Below are positions 40,901 through 51,421 of a DNA stretch of 64,000 bases, in pieces. The DNA comes from Trichoplax adhaerens. Taxonomy: Eukaryota; Placozoa; Uniplacotomia; Trichoplacea; Trichoplacidae. The stretch covers positions 703,185-767,184 of the forward strand of contig NW_002060968.1 in NCBI RefSeq assembly GCF_000150275.1, written 5' to 3'. The notes under the pieces were generated by a model. It was not told the origin of the DNA and did not search any database. It was given only the letters and a program-made list of their open reading frames with translations. The position numbers and the translations under genes are program-made. Within the stretch, counting starts at the first letter, position 1. Each line of letters opens with the position of its first letter.

Positions 40901-43900
40901 ATTAGACTACATTATATCCACACTCAGAATTATTTATAGTATCATCATTAATTGAATATCTGTAGGATATTCATCACAAGCGTTACTAGACATAACGTTA
41001 TCATCAATTAATATAAGTTAACTTATGAGAGCTCTTACTACAATACAGCATAATTTACCATAATAACATAGTAACTACTGTAATTCTTACTGTAAGTCAT
41101 TATTAGTTATCTCCATATACAAATGTTAAACACTAAATTTAGTCATTTACTCTCACGAAGGTTCGTACCGTGACAACGGAATATATGTATAAAATCATAC
41201 CTTATTTCGATTGTACTTTAAGTAGTGAAATTTGATTTCCTAAATGATTCATGTAAATTATGATACTTTATTGGTTACTTTTTGTTATCGATAATCTCGT
41301 TACGAAAATAGTCAGCCTATTTAAGAAATATAAAAGAATACATAGTGCTAAAGTACGCTATAAAAAAGCTTATAGTAAACTTTAATTTTTACTGTTATTT
41401 TCATGCTTGGATATTACAGTGTGTTAGATAAGTAGTTTGTCTACTTATATATGGTAGAAAGCTTATTTTAAACATGCTTATTTTTATATAAATTTATAGA
41501 CGAAAGGAATGATGACCTAATGTCATGTATGTACAGCGAATATACGTTAAATACCACACTTTATGTTGATTGCACTTTAAGTGGAGAATTTCGATTTACT
41601 ATTTGATTCATTTAAATTATGAAACTTCATTGGTATTCTTTGCAATCTATAATCTCGCAACGTAAACAGACAACCTTTTTAAGAAACGTAAGAGAAAAGA
41701 TGCTGCTATAGTTCATATAAAGACTTAAAAGAAAATATTAATATTTACTTCTATTTTCATGCTTTGATAATTAATCATAATTATTACAATAATTGCAGAG
41801 CAAGAAATTCCACCTGGCATGGGAGGTAATAAGTGTTCAAAAATAATAAATCTTACTATTAAATTTAAGATAACTACAAAATTTTCTTACAAAGCAAGAA
41901 AAACATTTATAATTCCGAAATGCTATTTACTCAATGTGTTTAATGCATGATTAATGCTGTATAACTTTAATTTTTTAATTGCTTTACAGTTAGTTTTTTC
42001 AAGAGAAAAAATTGTAAGTAGTGTTGTGTAACTGAACTATATTGCCGATTTTGGCCAAGTCAAGGAAAATATCTGACCATCTGACTAAAACTGTTTCAAA
42101 TAATCTTACCTTTTATCCATGTTAGCCTTTCCTAATAGAAGTAAGGCATTGTTAATATACCTCAAAGCCTATTTCATTCAAATTAAGACCGTTCTTATCG
42201 ATATCTAAACTTAAATCAATCTTTATACATTTATAGTGAACCAAATCAAGAGACAAGGTACGTAAGCTGTAATTTTTGATGTAAGAAATGGCATTTATTT
42301 CTCAATTATAAATAATGTCAATAATTTTTTTCCAATCGAACACTTTTCCATTTTTTCCGTCGCTACATTTAACCTCTAGACCGTAAGTTAAAATTTATTA
42401 GGAAGAAATAATTATAGAATTTGCAATACAGTACTTTACATAGTGGATATTTGCAATATGGCCTTCATTTACTAAGGCAAATTGATTCCCAACTAAAACA
42501 CTGTTTTCAATATTTTTCTTCCATATCCTTTCAATCGTTAGCTAACCATAAGTCCATAATAAAATACAAATATCAACTGTATTTCTTTTAAAAGAGATTT
42601 TTAATTGCTTGATATCTAATTGATAACGTTTATTTTGCTTTATAGTTAGCTTATTCAAGAAGGAAGGTAATTTTTTAGATATTTGATGGCAGAAATGAAA
42701 ATTTTCAGTCATTATTTAGTTAAATAAATCAATCTTAATCAAATCATTTTCTTGATAACTTCTGAACCATTAGCTGATCAACGTAAGTCTGTAAATAATC
42801 AGAAAAATAATTTTTTACATTCATGTTAAAGTAGAATTACAGTTGCTTAATTTTGGTTAACATCATATATTTTGCCTTACAGTTGCCTTTTTCAAGAAGG
42901 AAGGTAATTTTTCGATATTTGACGACAGAAAGAAAAATTTCAATCATTACTTACTAAACTAAATCATCCTTGATCGATCTTTTATTTTGGTATCCTATCA
43001 AATAGCTCCTACTCCCGGCTGTAAGTCTGCAATTAACTACGAAAACCAATTTTTGTATTTTATTTTGTAACAGAATATCAATAGCTAGTTATCTGATTGA
43101 TACTGTATTTTCGCTTTACAGTTGCCCTTTTCAAGAAGGAAGGTAATTTATTAAATATTTGATAGCTGAAAGGAAATTCTAATCATTATTTGGTTTACTA
43201 AAATATTACTTATCAATCTTTTTCTTTGGTGTCCTATCAAATAGCTCCTACTCCCGGCTGTAAGTCTGCAATTAACTACGAAAACCAATTTTTGTATTTT
43301 ATTTTGTAACAGAATATCAATAGCTAGTTATCTGATTGATACTGTATTTTCGCTTAACAGTTGCCCTTTTCAAGAAGGAAGGTAATTTATTAAATATTTG
43401 ATAGCTGAAAGGAAATTCTAATCGTTGTTTGGTTTACTAAAATATTACTTATCAATCTTTTTCTTTGGTGTCCTATCAAATAGCTCCTACTCCCGGCTGT
43501 AAGTCTGCAATTAACTACGAAAACCAATTTTTGTATTTTATTTTGTAACAGAATATCAATAGCTAGTTATCTGATTGATACTGTATTTTCGCTTAACAGT
43601 TGCCCTTTTCAAGAAGGAAGGTAATTTATTAAATATTTGATGACTGAAAGGAAATTCTAATCGTTATTTGGTTTACTAAACTATTACTTATCAATCTTTT
43701 TCTTTGGTGTCCTATCAAATAGCTCCTACTCCCGGCTGTAAGTCTGCAATTAACTACGAAAACCAATTTTTGTATTTTATTTTGTAACAGAATATCAATA
43801 GCTAGTTGTCTGATTGATACTGTATTTTCGCTTTACAGTTGCCCTTTTCAAGAAGGAAGGTAATTTATTAAATATTTGATAGCTGAAAGGAAATTCTAAT

Positions 43901-45807
43901 CGTTATTTGGTTTACTAAACCATTACTTATCAATCTTTTTCTTTGGTGTCCTATCAAATAGCTCCTACTTCCGGCTGTAAGTCTGCAATTAACTACGAAA
44001 ACCAATTTTTGTATTTTACTTTGTAATAGAATATCAATAGCTAGATATCTGATTGATACTGTATTTTTTGCTTAACAGTTGCCCTTTTCAAGAAGCAAGG
44101 TAATTTATTAAATATCTGATGGCTGAAAGGAAATTCTAATCGTTATTTGGTTTATTAAACCATTACTAATCAATCTTTTTCTTTGGTATTCTCGTGTCTG
44201 TTAACAGACTGTAAGTCTTTAATTAACGACGGAAATCAATTTTTATATTTTATTTTGTAATAGAATATCAATAGCTAGATGTCTGATTGATACTGTATTT
44301 TTGCTTAACAGTTGCCCTTTTCAAGAAGCAAGGTAATTTATTAAATATTCGATGGCTGAAAGGAAATTTTAATCGTTATTTGGTTTACTAAACCATTACT
44401 AATCAATCTTTTTCTTTGGTATTCTGACATCTGGCGGCAGGCAGTAAGTCTTTAATTAACGACGAAAATCAATTTTTTGTATTTTACTTTGTAATAGAAT
44501 ATCAATAGCTAGATGTCTGATTGATACTGTATTTTTGCTTTACAGTTCCCCTTTTCAAGAAACAAGGTAATTTATTAAATATTCGATGGCTAAAAGGAAA
44601 TTCTAATCGTTATTTGGTTTATTAAACCATTACTAATCAATATTTATCTTTGGTTTCCTATCAACTAGCTCCTACTTCCGGCTGTAAGTCTGCAATTAAC
44701 TACGAAAACCAATTTTTATATTTTATTTTGTAATAGAATATCAATAGCTAGATGTCTGATTGATACTGTATTTTTGCTTAACAGTTGCCCTTTTCAAGAA
44801 GCAAGGTAATTTATTAAATATTTGATGACTGAAAGGAAATTCTAATCGTTATTTGGTTTACTAAACCATTACTAATCAATCGTTTTCTTTGGTATTCTGA
44901 CATCTGGCGGCAGGCAGTAAGTCTTTAACTAACGACGAAAACCAATTTTTTGTATTTTACTTTGTAATAGAATATCAATAGCTAGATGTCTGATTGATAC
45001 TGTATTTTTGCTTTACAGTTCCCCTTTTCAAAAAGCAAGGTAATTTATTAAATATTCGATGGCTGAAAGGAAATTCTAATCGTTATTCGCTTTACTAAAC
45101 CATTACTAATCAATCTTTTTATTTGGTATTCTGGCATCTGGCAGCAGGCAGTAAGTCTTTAATTAACGACGAAAACTAATTTTTTATATTCATTTCAATG
45201 AGAAATTTCGTATGCTTAATATTTGACTGATACCGTATATTTTGTTTTATAGTTAGTTTTTTCAGGAACGAAGGTAAATGTAAATTACTAATCCACCTGA
45301 TGCTGAGGAGATTGCATAAATCAGGCTGGCAATCATTACAACACAAATTCACTTATCTTGATCTGGTATTTTAAAATTAGATGCCTACAACAAGAAAGCT
45401 GATAAGCTCACAAATCCTAAAGGTAAGCTGTTTCAAAATTGGTAAAAGATTTTCTAGCTGCGGTAGTGCTTCAACTTGATTTTATGATATCTCCTTATGT
45501 TTGATATCACCAATGTTTGCTTATTTTGTTGTGACATCTAGATTTGCTACGTAATTTCAACTTTCTCCTTATATCTTACTGCTCCTAGTAAATTTTAGAA
45601 CAGTTTAATCTTAACTTATGAGGATGTGATTTATAGTAATAAACTAATATACAGATAAATTTTTCAAAAACAGAGGTGTGCCAATTTGAGAAATATAAAG
45701 AAATCAGTCCTGCACTTTTGATTAAATGTTGCAAGAAATATTCCTACGTCTTGAGTACATCTAAACTTAAGCTGGTTGATATCAGTTCTAAGATTACTAA
45801 TTTGTGA
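37993..45807 (+). CDS. secreted repetitive peptide precursor built from microexons
   Basis: Exons 37993-38016, 38504-38531 and 39008-39028 splice into a signal peptide (MKYLAVVIFAFVAVAIA, then APALQEN). They are followed by 41799-41825, 41990-42013 and 42237-42257, giving peptides closed by KR (for example QEIPPGMGVSFF-KR). Twelve 21-nt 'A' exons then start at 42646, 42883, 43122, 43361, 43600, 43839, 44079, 44312, 44546, 44785, 45019 and 45253; most encode [x]ALFKKE or ALFKKQ. Between them lie 'B' exons of 15 nt (43006, 43245, 43484, 43723, 43962, 44669; APTPG or APTSG), 9 nt (42774) or possibly 3 nt (42380, 44208, 44441, 44914, 45148). From exon 3 on, all junctions are phase 1. Predicted peptides include EADQLAFF, EAPTPGFALF (four copies), EAPTSGFALF, QDFALF and QGIPLF, each followed by KK. 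The 3' end is 45381-45422 and then 45674-45807 (stop at 45805), or alternatively 45845-45886. The full model has 228 codons. The precursor-like layout suggests a neuropeptide or secreted signalling peptide; an antimicrobial peptide is an alternative. Strength is high for the repeats and signal peptide, lower for the 3-nt exons and the last exon. Confidence 0.78.
40546..41780 (+). repeat. old tandem duplication (~340 bp unit) split by an LTR
   Basis: 40546-40637 plus 41176-41420 align with 41430-41770. Shared phrases are TTTGTCTAC.TATA, AAATTTA.AGA, GATT.ACTTTAAGT, ATGATTCAT..AAATTATGA and TTTTCATGCTT. The second copy lacks the LTR and therefore shows the approximate empty site. The whole pair lies in intron 3 of the peptide gene. 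Confidence 0.65.
40638..41175 (-). mobile_element. 5'-complete, 3'-truncated family B LTR inside intron 3 of the peptide gene
   Basis: It shares AACGTAAAACAAAT, CTCCGGGATTCA and the terminal GTTCGTACCGTGACA with the LTR at 31733-32168. The outer ~27 bp at the left end are missing or too diverged to see, so no target duplication can be read. It interrupts one copy of a tandem duplication (see 40546-41780) in the long intron between the third and fourth exons of the peptide gene. Confidence 0.65.
42640..45275 (+). repeat. 239-bp tandem units carrying the A and B microexons
   Basis: A-exon starts are 237, 239, 239, 239, 239, 240, 233, 234, 239, 234 and 234 bp apart. The central units (about 43000-44000) are nearly identical in introns as well as exons, including the phrase CAATTAACTACGAAAACC and the acceptor region ending GATACTGTATTTTCGCTT.ACAG. 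Outer units are more diverged. Intron identity equal to exon identity points to recent tandem duplication or gene conversion, and copy number is likely to vary between individuals. Confidence 0.92.
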
Positions 45808-45886
45808 TATTAATTTCTTTATTTATGTCCTTCATTTTCTATAGCTTCTGAAAGCTTAGCTATATGCGCAAGGCTTATCTGGTGAA

Positions 45887-47752
45887 CGAGCTTTAAATAG
45901 GTAATATTTATTTACCAATTTGCTTTAGTAGCGACCTATAGTCCACCTCTTACAAATCTTGCTCTTCAAATTTTTATCAAAGGTTGCTTGACTACTAATT
46001 ATGAGAGGCACAAACTAGTTCATTTTACACGAATCTGAAACTTGACGCTAGATCATTTTGAGATAGAATTAAATTGTTATATGGTAGTCTATACGCAGTG
46101 CGGTGTATTTCTGTATATGGCATCTGACTTTATAGTACTGTAAAGCTACCTCTAGGCGTAAAGTAAGCAGTAATCTTATAACTTTCATTATATAGGCATA
46201 TATGGTAGCATATATACAATTCGGGCCATAAACTGTTCTTTAACGGAATAATTCGTCAATAGAAGCAGTACTAGTACAAAATTTTATTTCTGTATTTGTT
46301 ATGCACATTAAAGGCCGATTTAGTCGCTTGCAAAGCGCTAAGGCGTAAGCAATATTTTAATACAATTAAAACTTCTTTTATAGCGAAATAAGAAATACAT
46401 GTCCCATTGTAGCATCGATTAATTTAAATGGTAGATTGGCTGGAAATTGTTGTCAATTTCGTCTTTACCCATAATTTTAAGATGTGCCACTTTTCTAGAT
46501 TTTAGCTACGTCAATAGTAACTCGAATTATTCTATTTATTATAGTAGATCGCGCTGGCATGGCTGCACCCGATAAGATTGAATATATAAATGAACCATAA
46601 AGTAGACGATTAAGCACTTGCTATTTAAAATTCAAGAATCAAATAACAAATTTTACTTTGTTAAGCGATAGTAGATGTTTTGGTGTAATTAGGACAACAA
46701 TGGAATACATTTGGGTAACCATTTTATCTAAATCTTCATCAAAACTCTATTTATGTAGTTGTCCCTTTATAGTGATATTCTATTCGTTGCATGTATCGTT
46801 AATCTCAGTGTACTGTAAGTTATAAATAGCGCTCTTGTCCAGGAATAACTGATGTACAAGTACAATAACGTCTTCATGTTATCAGTATTAGCCCGAATGT
46901 AACCATCAAAGCTATGTAATTATTGTCGTAGGTGTCATAAATCGAAATAAACCATACGATTAACTGTAACTTTCTGTCAAATATTTTATGTGGTGTTTTT
47001 CATAAAAAAATGAGATCATTAGTTGCATCGAACCTACGATATAAAACAATCAAATAATCAACGCTAGTTTCGCAAATAGTAATCTACGTTTTACTATAGG
47101 TACAGCACAATGATCAGCATTCATGGATGACCACCTGCGATAAAAATTTTATAGGGATAATCTATATTGTTGACAAACTAAAATAATGATGAATGTATAG
47201 TGCAGTACTTTGATAAGATATGTTACAGGATCATAACGCTAAACAGTCACTACGGATATATGAACGGTAAGTTTTAACGCAATCTAGATTGAACAAATTT
47301 AGAACTTGATAGTGCGTAGCTGTCTTCCAAAACCAAGTATGAGGCATATAAGGCAACATTTACAAGTTCTTTTAAGAAATGAGGCACGTAAAGAAAATTC
47401 TTAGAAATTTTGATTTCACTTATTCGCTTCTACTGTAATATATTCGCTCAGTAACCGCAGTACAAATATCCAGGATTAGGAAACGTCAGTATCATTCTCG
47501 TAATATACATTCTTTTTCAGACAATGAAAAAGTACATAACTATATCTCCTTGCACTTATTAATTACCGTTGCAACAAATCCTTTACGTAATTAGAATATA
47601 ATCAATATTTAACTAGTAAACAAGGTACACAGAGATAGTTATGACTTATACAAAAATAGATGTTTCCTGTCGGAAAATTTCATTCCACGTCATTACAATA
47701 GTACATCCAAACAGAATTCTTCTATGGCATACTAAATGATATGTCCATTCTA
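45887..47752. other. intergenic DNA between peptide gene and COMMD6
   Basis: Nothing supported on either strand. It contains the ends of two converging genes (peptide precursor on plus, COMMD6 on minus) and their untranslated regions, whose limits I cannot set. Confidence 0.4.
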
Positions 47753-48928
47753 CTACACATTCTCAATCATAGACGCAATTTCCTTGATACGGCCAGCAAA
47801 GTTCTGAAGATTTAGAAGACTATAATCAATTTCGTTTTTATGTTAAGTTTATGCTTCAAATTATTATATTCTTAAATACAAACTGCATATACTGTCACTA
47901 GACAGTATTTACCTTAAACTCTGATAGCTCTAACTGCAAGTATTTTTTTCTTGTTGAACCACTTGGAAGAGCAATTGTTAACATAACTGTAACCAGTGGG
48001 GTATTCATATTAGGACATCGATTTGAAGATGTTGCGAAGGATAGCTTCCACTGCATATCAATCAACTTTAAGATAATTCAGAAATATTTTAAATTCGTGT
48101 ACTTATCGATGATAGCTAACGTGTTCATTCTAATGGCAACAATCGCAAATGTACCTTTCCAATGCGTAGATAATTGCTTTGATATTGGTGCACCATTTTC
48201 CGATTCTGGAGAAATATTGATATATCATATTAGATGACCAGAAACAACCATATATTGATGGCATCATATTTAGCCACTCTTTCAGCATATCTTATTCTAC
48301 ATTCCTACTCCGAAATTAATGATATGTTTGCCAATCATTACCTCTTCAGTCCAAGCTTTACAAATAGAAGCTGAAGTTAAATTGCTGCATACAACACTTT
48401 GCTTGAAAATTTGGCTTAACATGGAATCATCTAGCTGTTCTGTATTCGCGTATCTAATAACGTATCAAGAAAATTATTTTAGTAAGGTCCCGTTACACAG
48501 TAGGCATACATGATCAACGACAACGGTTTCATCTGTAAATCATTTACTCGTTAACTTTAGCTGGTTACAAACAGCAGCTTTGATAACATCAAGATGTTAT
48601 GAATTAGGAGTTTTACTTTCAGAGAAATTTGAATAGACTTAGAATTTAATATTTATTTAAAAAGGTATTAGCTACTTGCCGATAAGTGTATGTAATTGCA
48701 TTGATTAAATTTTGGATGGCACTTTCTTGCACAGGTAATGTTAAAGATTCGATATCCTAACAGCAAAGGAAATAATTTAGGTTCGATAGTATTGTTAATT
48801 TAGGTATAAAAACGGCTGTGCTAAGATAAAATTTAAATTTAATAGTCATTAGTAATATTATGTACATAATTAGGTCGTGTTACTTCTTTACAGCAATTTA
48901 GAAGGATGGAAGTGACTTTAAAAATCAT
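47753..48928 (-). CDS. COMMD6: COMM-domain protein, COMMD6 type, 7 small exons
   Basis: Exons in coding order are 48917-48928 (start ATG, least certain), 48676-48756, 48510-48532, 48342-48453, 48155-48205, 47913-48065 and 47753-47803 (TAG stop); together 483 nt in one frame, 160 residues. The last two exons encode the COMM domain: LIDMQWKLSF near its start, a central PLVTVMLTI strand, the SEFK end of the exon, then NFAGRIKEIASMIENV as the C-terminal helix. The Gln-Trp-Lys after the acidic residue and this C-terminus are characteristic of COMMD6. Upstream exons give a helical N-terminal part (QESAIQNLINAITYTYRQ and a later KAWTEE). COMMD proteins assemble as a ring in the Commander/CCC complex that recycles endosomal cargo; COMMD6 has also been linked to NF-kappaB control. 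Its start lies only about 31 bp from the stop of the upstream gene on the same strand. Confidence 0.8.
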
Positions 48929-48959
48929 GCATTCGATATCTATCTTTAAAGGCTGTCAT

Positions 48960-50241
48960 CTATTTTGCATCATGAATTTGTTCTGCAAGTAGATGAGATA
49001 AATCACTCGCATGCAAGCTTAATCTTCGTGTAATTCTGTCTATTCAGAGTTTAATACGTCGTAGTTAATGTACGATTTCGATTGAGTATTTGTGCAAATG
49101 AGCTTGATCCTAGTCTACCTTTAGCTCAACCAAGGTAAACACGTTGTAATACTAAAATTAAGCTTCAAAGTCTATGTCATTGATATTTCATCATCAATTC
49201 ATACTACAGAGGGTAAACATTAACACTTTTTTTGAATCTATTAACAAAAGTATAATATCCCTTTTCACATCCTGTAATGCAGTATCCTGTGTCTTTGCTG
49301 AGCAGTCTTTGAGAAGGTATTTGAATTAAGCATGAAGTCTATTTTAGAAGGGCAAAAAGATTGTAGAGAGGACAGGCATCCATATTTGTATTGTAAATAA
49401 GCAAACAACAATATCGCTTATATGGCGGTATAGCTCATCGGCCATATCAAGATTGCGTTCCTGCTGGAAGGGTAGAATAGTTTACTGTCAATACTCTATG
49501 CGGTATTGGACTGTATTATTATTACAAACGACACTAAACCTTCGACATCAAGATGAATTCCTAGCAATTACAAGGTTTGCCGGTAAATGCTATCTGAAAG
49601 CCCATGAAGTATTAAAATGACTCTACGTATCGTCTGACTGACGCGATGCAAAGTTGTATCCATACGCCTATTCTGCTAGGATGACCAGTTTTGTACTTTA
49701 TGATGCTTTACGCTCGCACCTTAAAACATAGTGTAGAAGCGAGGAAGAGTTTAATAATCTGGTCTAAATCTGTACCTTTGTATATCGACTGATGGAACAT
49801 AGGCCAATCTTCCCACTAAGAAACAGGATAATATCATCACACTATATTGACAAGGAAATAACATTCATATCCGATTAGAACTGTCTCGATTGCTTTCTTG
49901 GTAGCTAAGCTGCTATATTCATTTTAATAATATTTACGACAAAACGCGGAAAGATCGATCGCTATTGGAATCAAGGTAACCTTTCCACATGCTAGTAACT
50001 TACCAATAGTTGCAGGAAATTGGATGGTAATATATTAGCCGTTTGAATGGCCAGATGAAATCCTAGATGAAATACGAAAAGCTGATTGTATATTACTTCG
50101 ACACTACTGCAACTTGTCAACATACTCATCTTACTGCACTTTCAGCACTTGCTTGACCCATGGTCAGTAAAATGATGATGACACATGGATATCACGATAA
50201 TAGTTGGTCTTACCTTCCGGTGCTTGCATGAATAACGCCAT
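48960..50241 (-). CDS. unidentified multi-exon gene upstream of COMMD6
   Basis: A run of coding-like exons with good splice sites keeps one frame from an ATG at 50241 (MALFMQAPE, donor GTAAGA) to a TAG at 48960-48962. They are 50214-50241, 49938-49991, 49852-49904, 49776-49815, 49697-49719, 49572-49672, 49530-49539, 49410-49463, 49269-49297, 49225-49237, 49143-49171, 49074-49109 and 48960-49035: 546 nt, 181 residues. The best pieces are KVTLIPIAIDLSAF, WEDWPMFHQSIYK, NRRMDTTLHRVSQTIRRV, ERNLDMADELYRHISD and RRLSLHASDLSHLL. The composition suggests a mostly helical soluble protein; I recognise no family. The 10-nt and 13-nt exons are weakly supported, and a 17-nt alternative exon exists at 50135-50151. 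Confidence 0.5.
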
Positions 50242-50561
50242 CTTTCTTCCGATGTTGGAGCGATGGATTGTAGGTAAGAGGCGGCGGATAAGTGGACGAG
50301 AAAAGAGTTGCCTACCAACTCACGGGCTTACCGTTCCATTGCCATGGCATTCTTATCGTTCGTCAATGCTGCATCCGTAGTTAGGTACCGTTCTGGCTTC
50401 GGACTTACTGCGATTGTAACTGATGGGAAAGACGGATGGTCTGCATTTGAGCAGCATTCTAGGCAAGGACTAGTGACATTAGTTTTGCTATTCATTTGGT
50501 TATTGTTCTGGCTTCGGAATTTCTTCGATTGTAACTGACTTGAAAGATGGATGGTCTGCTA

Positions 50562-50730
50562 CACTACCTACTGCAATTAGTGTGGATAAACGAATAGTGT
50601 GGGTTCCTAATTAGTGTTACCCACATTAAATATGGTATTACCAAAAATGTGCTAAACGATCCACACTAAATATGGTAATACCAAAGATGTGCTAACTACC
50701 TACATTAATCACTAATTGCCGTGCCCAGTG
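50562..50730. mobile_element. 169-bp non-autonomous inverted-repeat element (MITE), TA target site
   Basis: It begins CACTACCTACTGCAATTAG and ends with the inverted counterpart CTAATTGCCGTGCCCAGTG, and TA flanks both ends (50560-50561 and 50731-50732). Comparison with uninterrupted minisatellite units reading CTGCTACTGAGCAG shows exactly where it inserted. Internal pieces (ATATGGTA.TACCAAA and ATGTGCTAA) are repeated twice. No coding capacity; a Tc1/mariner-type origin is inferred from the TA duplication. Confidence 0.75.
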
Positions 50731-50833
50731 TAGTGAGCAGCATTCTAGGCCAGGACTGGTGACATTAGTTTTGCTATTCATTTGGTTATTGTTCTCATGT
50801 TCTGGCTTCGGAATTTCTTCGATTGTAACTGAC

Positions 50834-51421
50834 TGTCACAACCCTCACTTGTGGCAAAGGAAAGTCAAGAACTCTAGTGTAGTTACTTAAAACTTGGGCT
50901 ATTTCTCCCAGTACTTTCAGTTTCTATGAGAGAAGTATTTGAGATCTCGATTTCTCGGCTGATCTCCACAGACAACTGACTAATTATTACACTATTCTTC
51001 ATGATATGAGTCTTGCCGTTTCTTGAGCAATTACTTTTTTTATTCTACAAACACACGCGCTTAAATAGGTTTCTACAGTGAATTCCAATATTAACGAGTG
51101 AGAATTCACGCTTTACAAGTTACATTAATTAGTATAATACCATTACTAAATGTACATGTCGATATTCTCAGACTTAGATAGCTACAAGCTATCAGGTGTT
51201 AAGACGCTTAACCTTCATCCATATACAGCTCAATTTTTAGAGATTAACATACCTTATAAACCTACAGTAAATTAACTGCTAACAACTTCTATTTTTATCT
51301 CATTTCTACCATCCTATTATCAGCTACAAGCGCATTAAAACATAGCACATAACCTTATCTTATCTATTCATAAGCATTCATTAATTTACAGTTACTTAAT
51401 TAGTAACGGCGTACCGTGACA
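50834..51421 (-). mobile_element. solo LTR, family C, inserted in the minisatellite
   Basis: The element starts TGTCACAACCC and ends GTACCGTGACA, with the exact 5-bp duplication CTGAC on both sides (50829-50833 and 51422-51426). It splits a minisatellite unit inside GTAACTGAC, so the empty site is known. The minus strand contains AATAAA downstream of a TATTTAAGCGC promoter-like box. Its termini resemble those of family B but the interior differs. Confidence 0.8.

Noticed and set aside
42640-45275. Regular short repeats with spacers resembling a CRISPR array
   Set aside because: Repeats are 21 nt inside nearly identical 239-bp units with splice sites, in a eukaryotic genome; no unique spacers.
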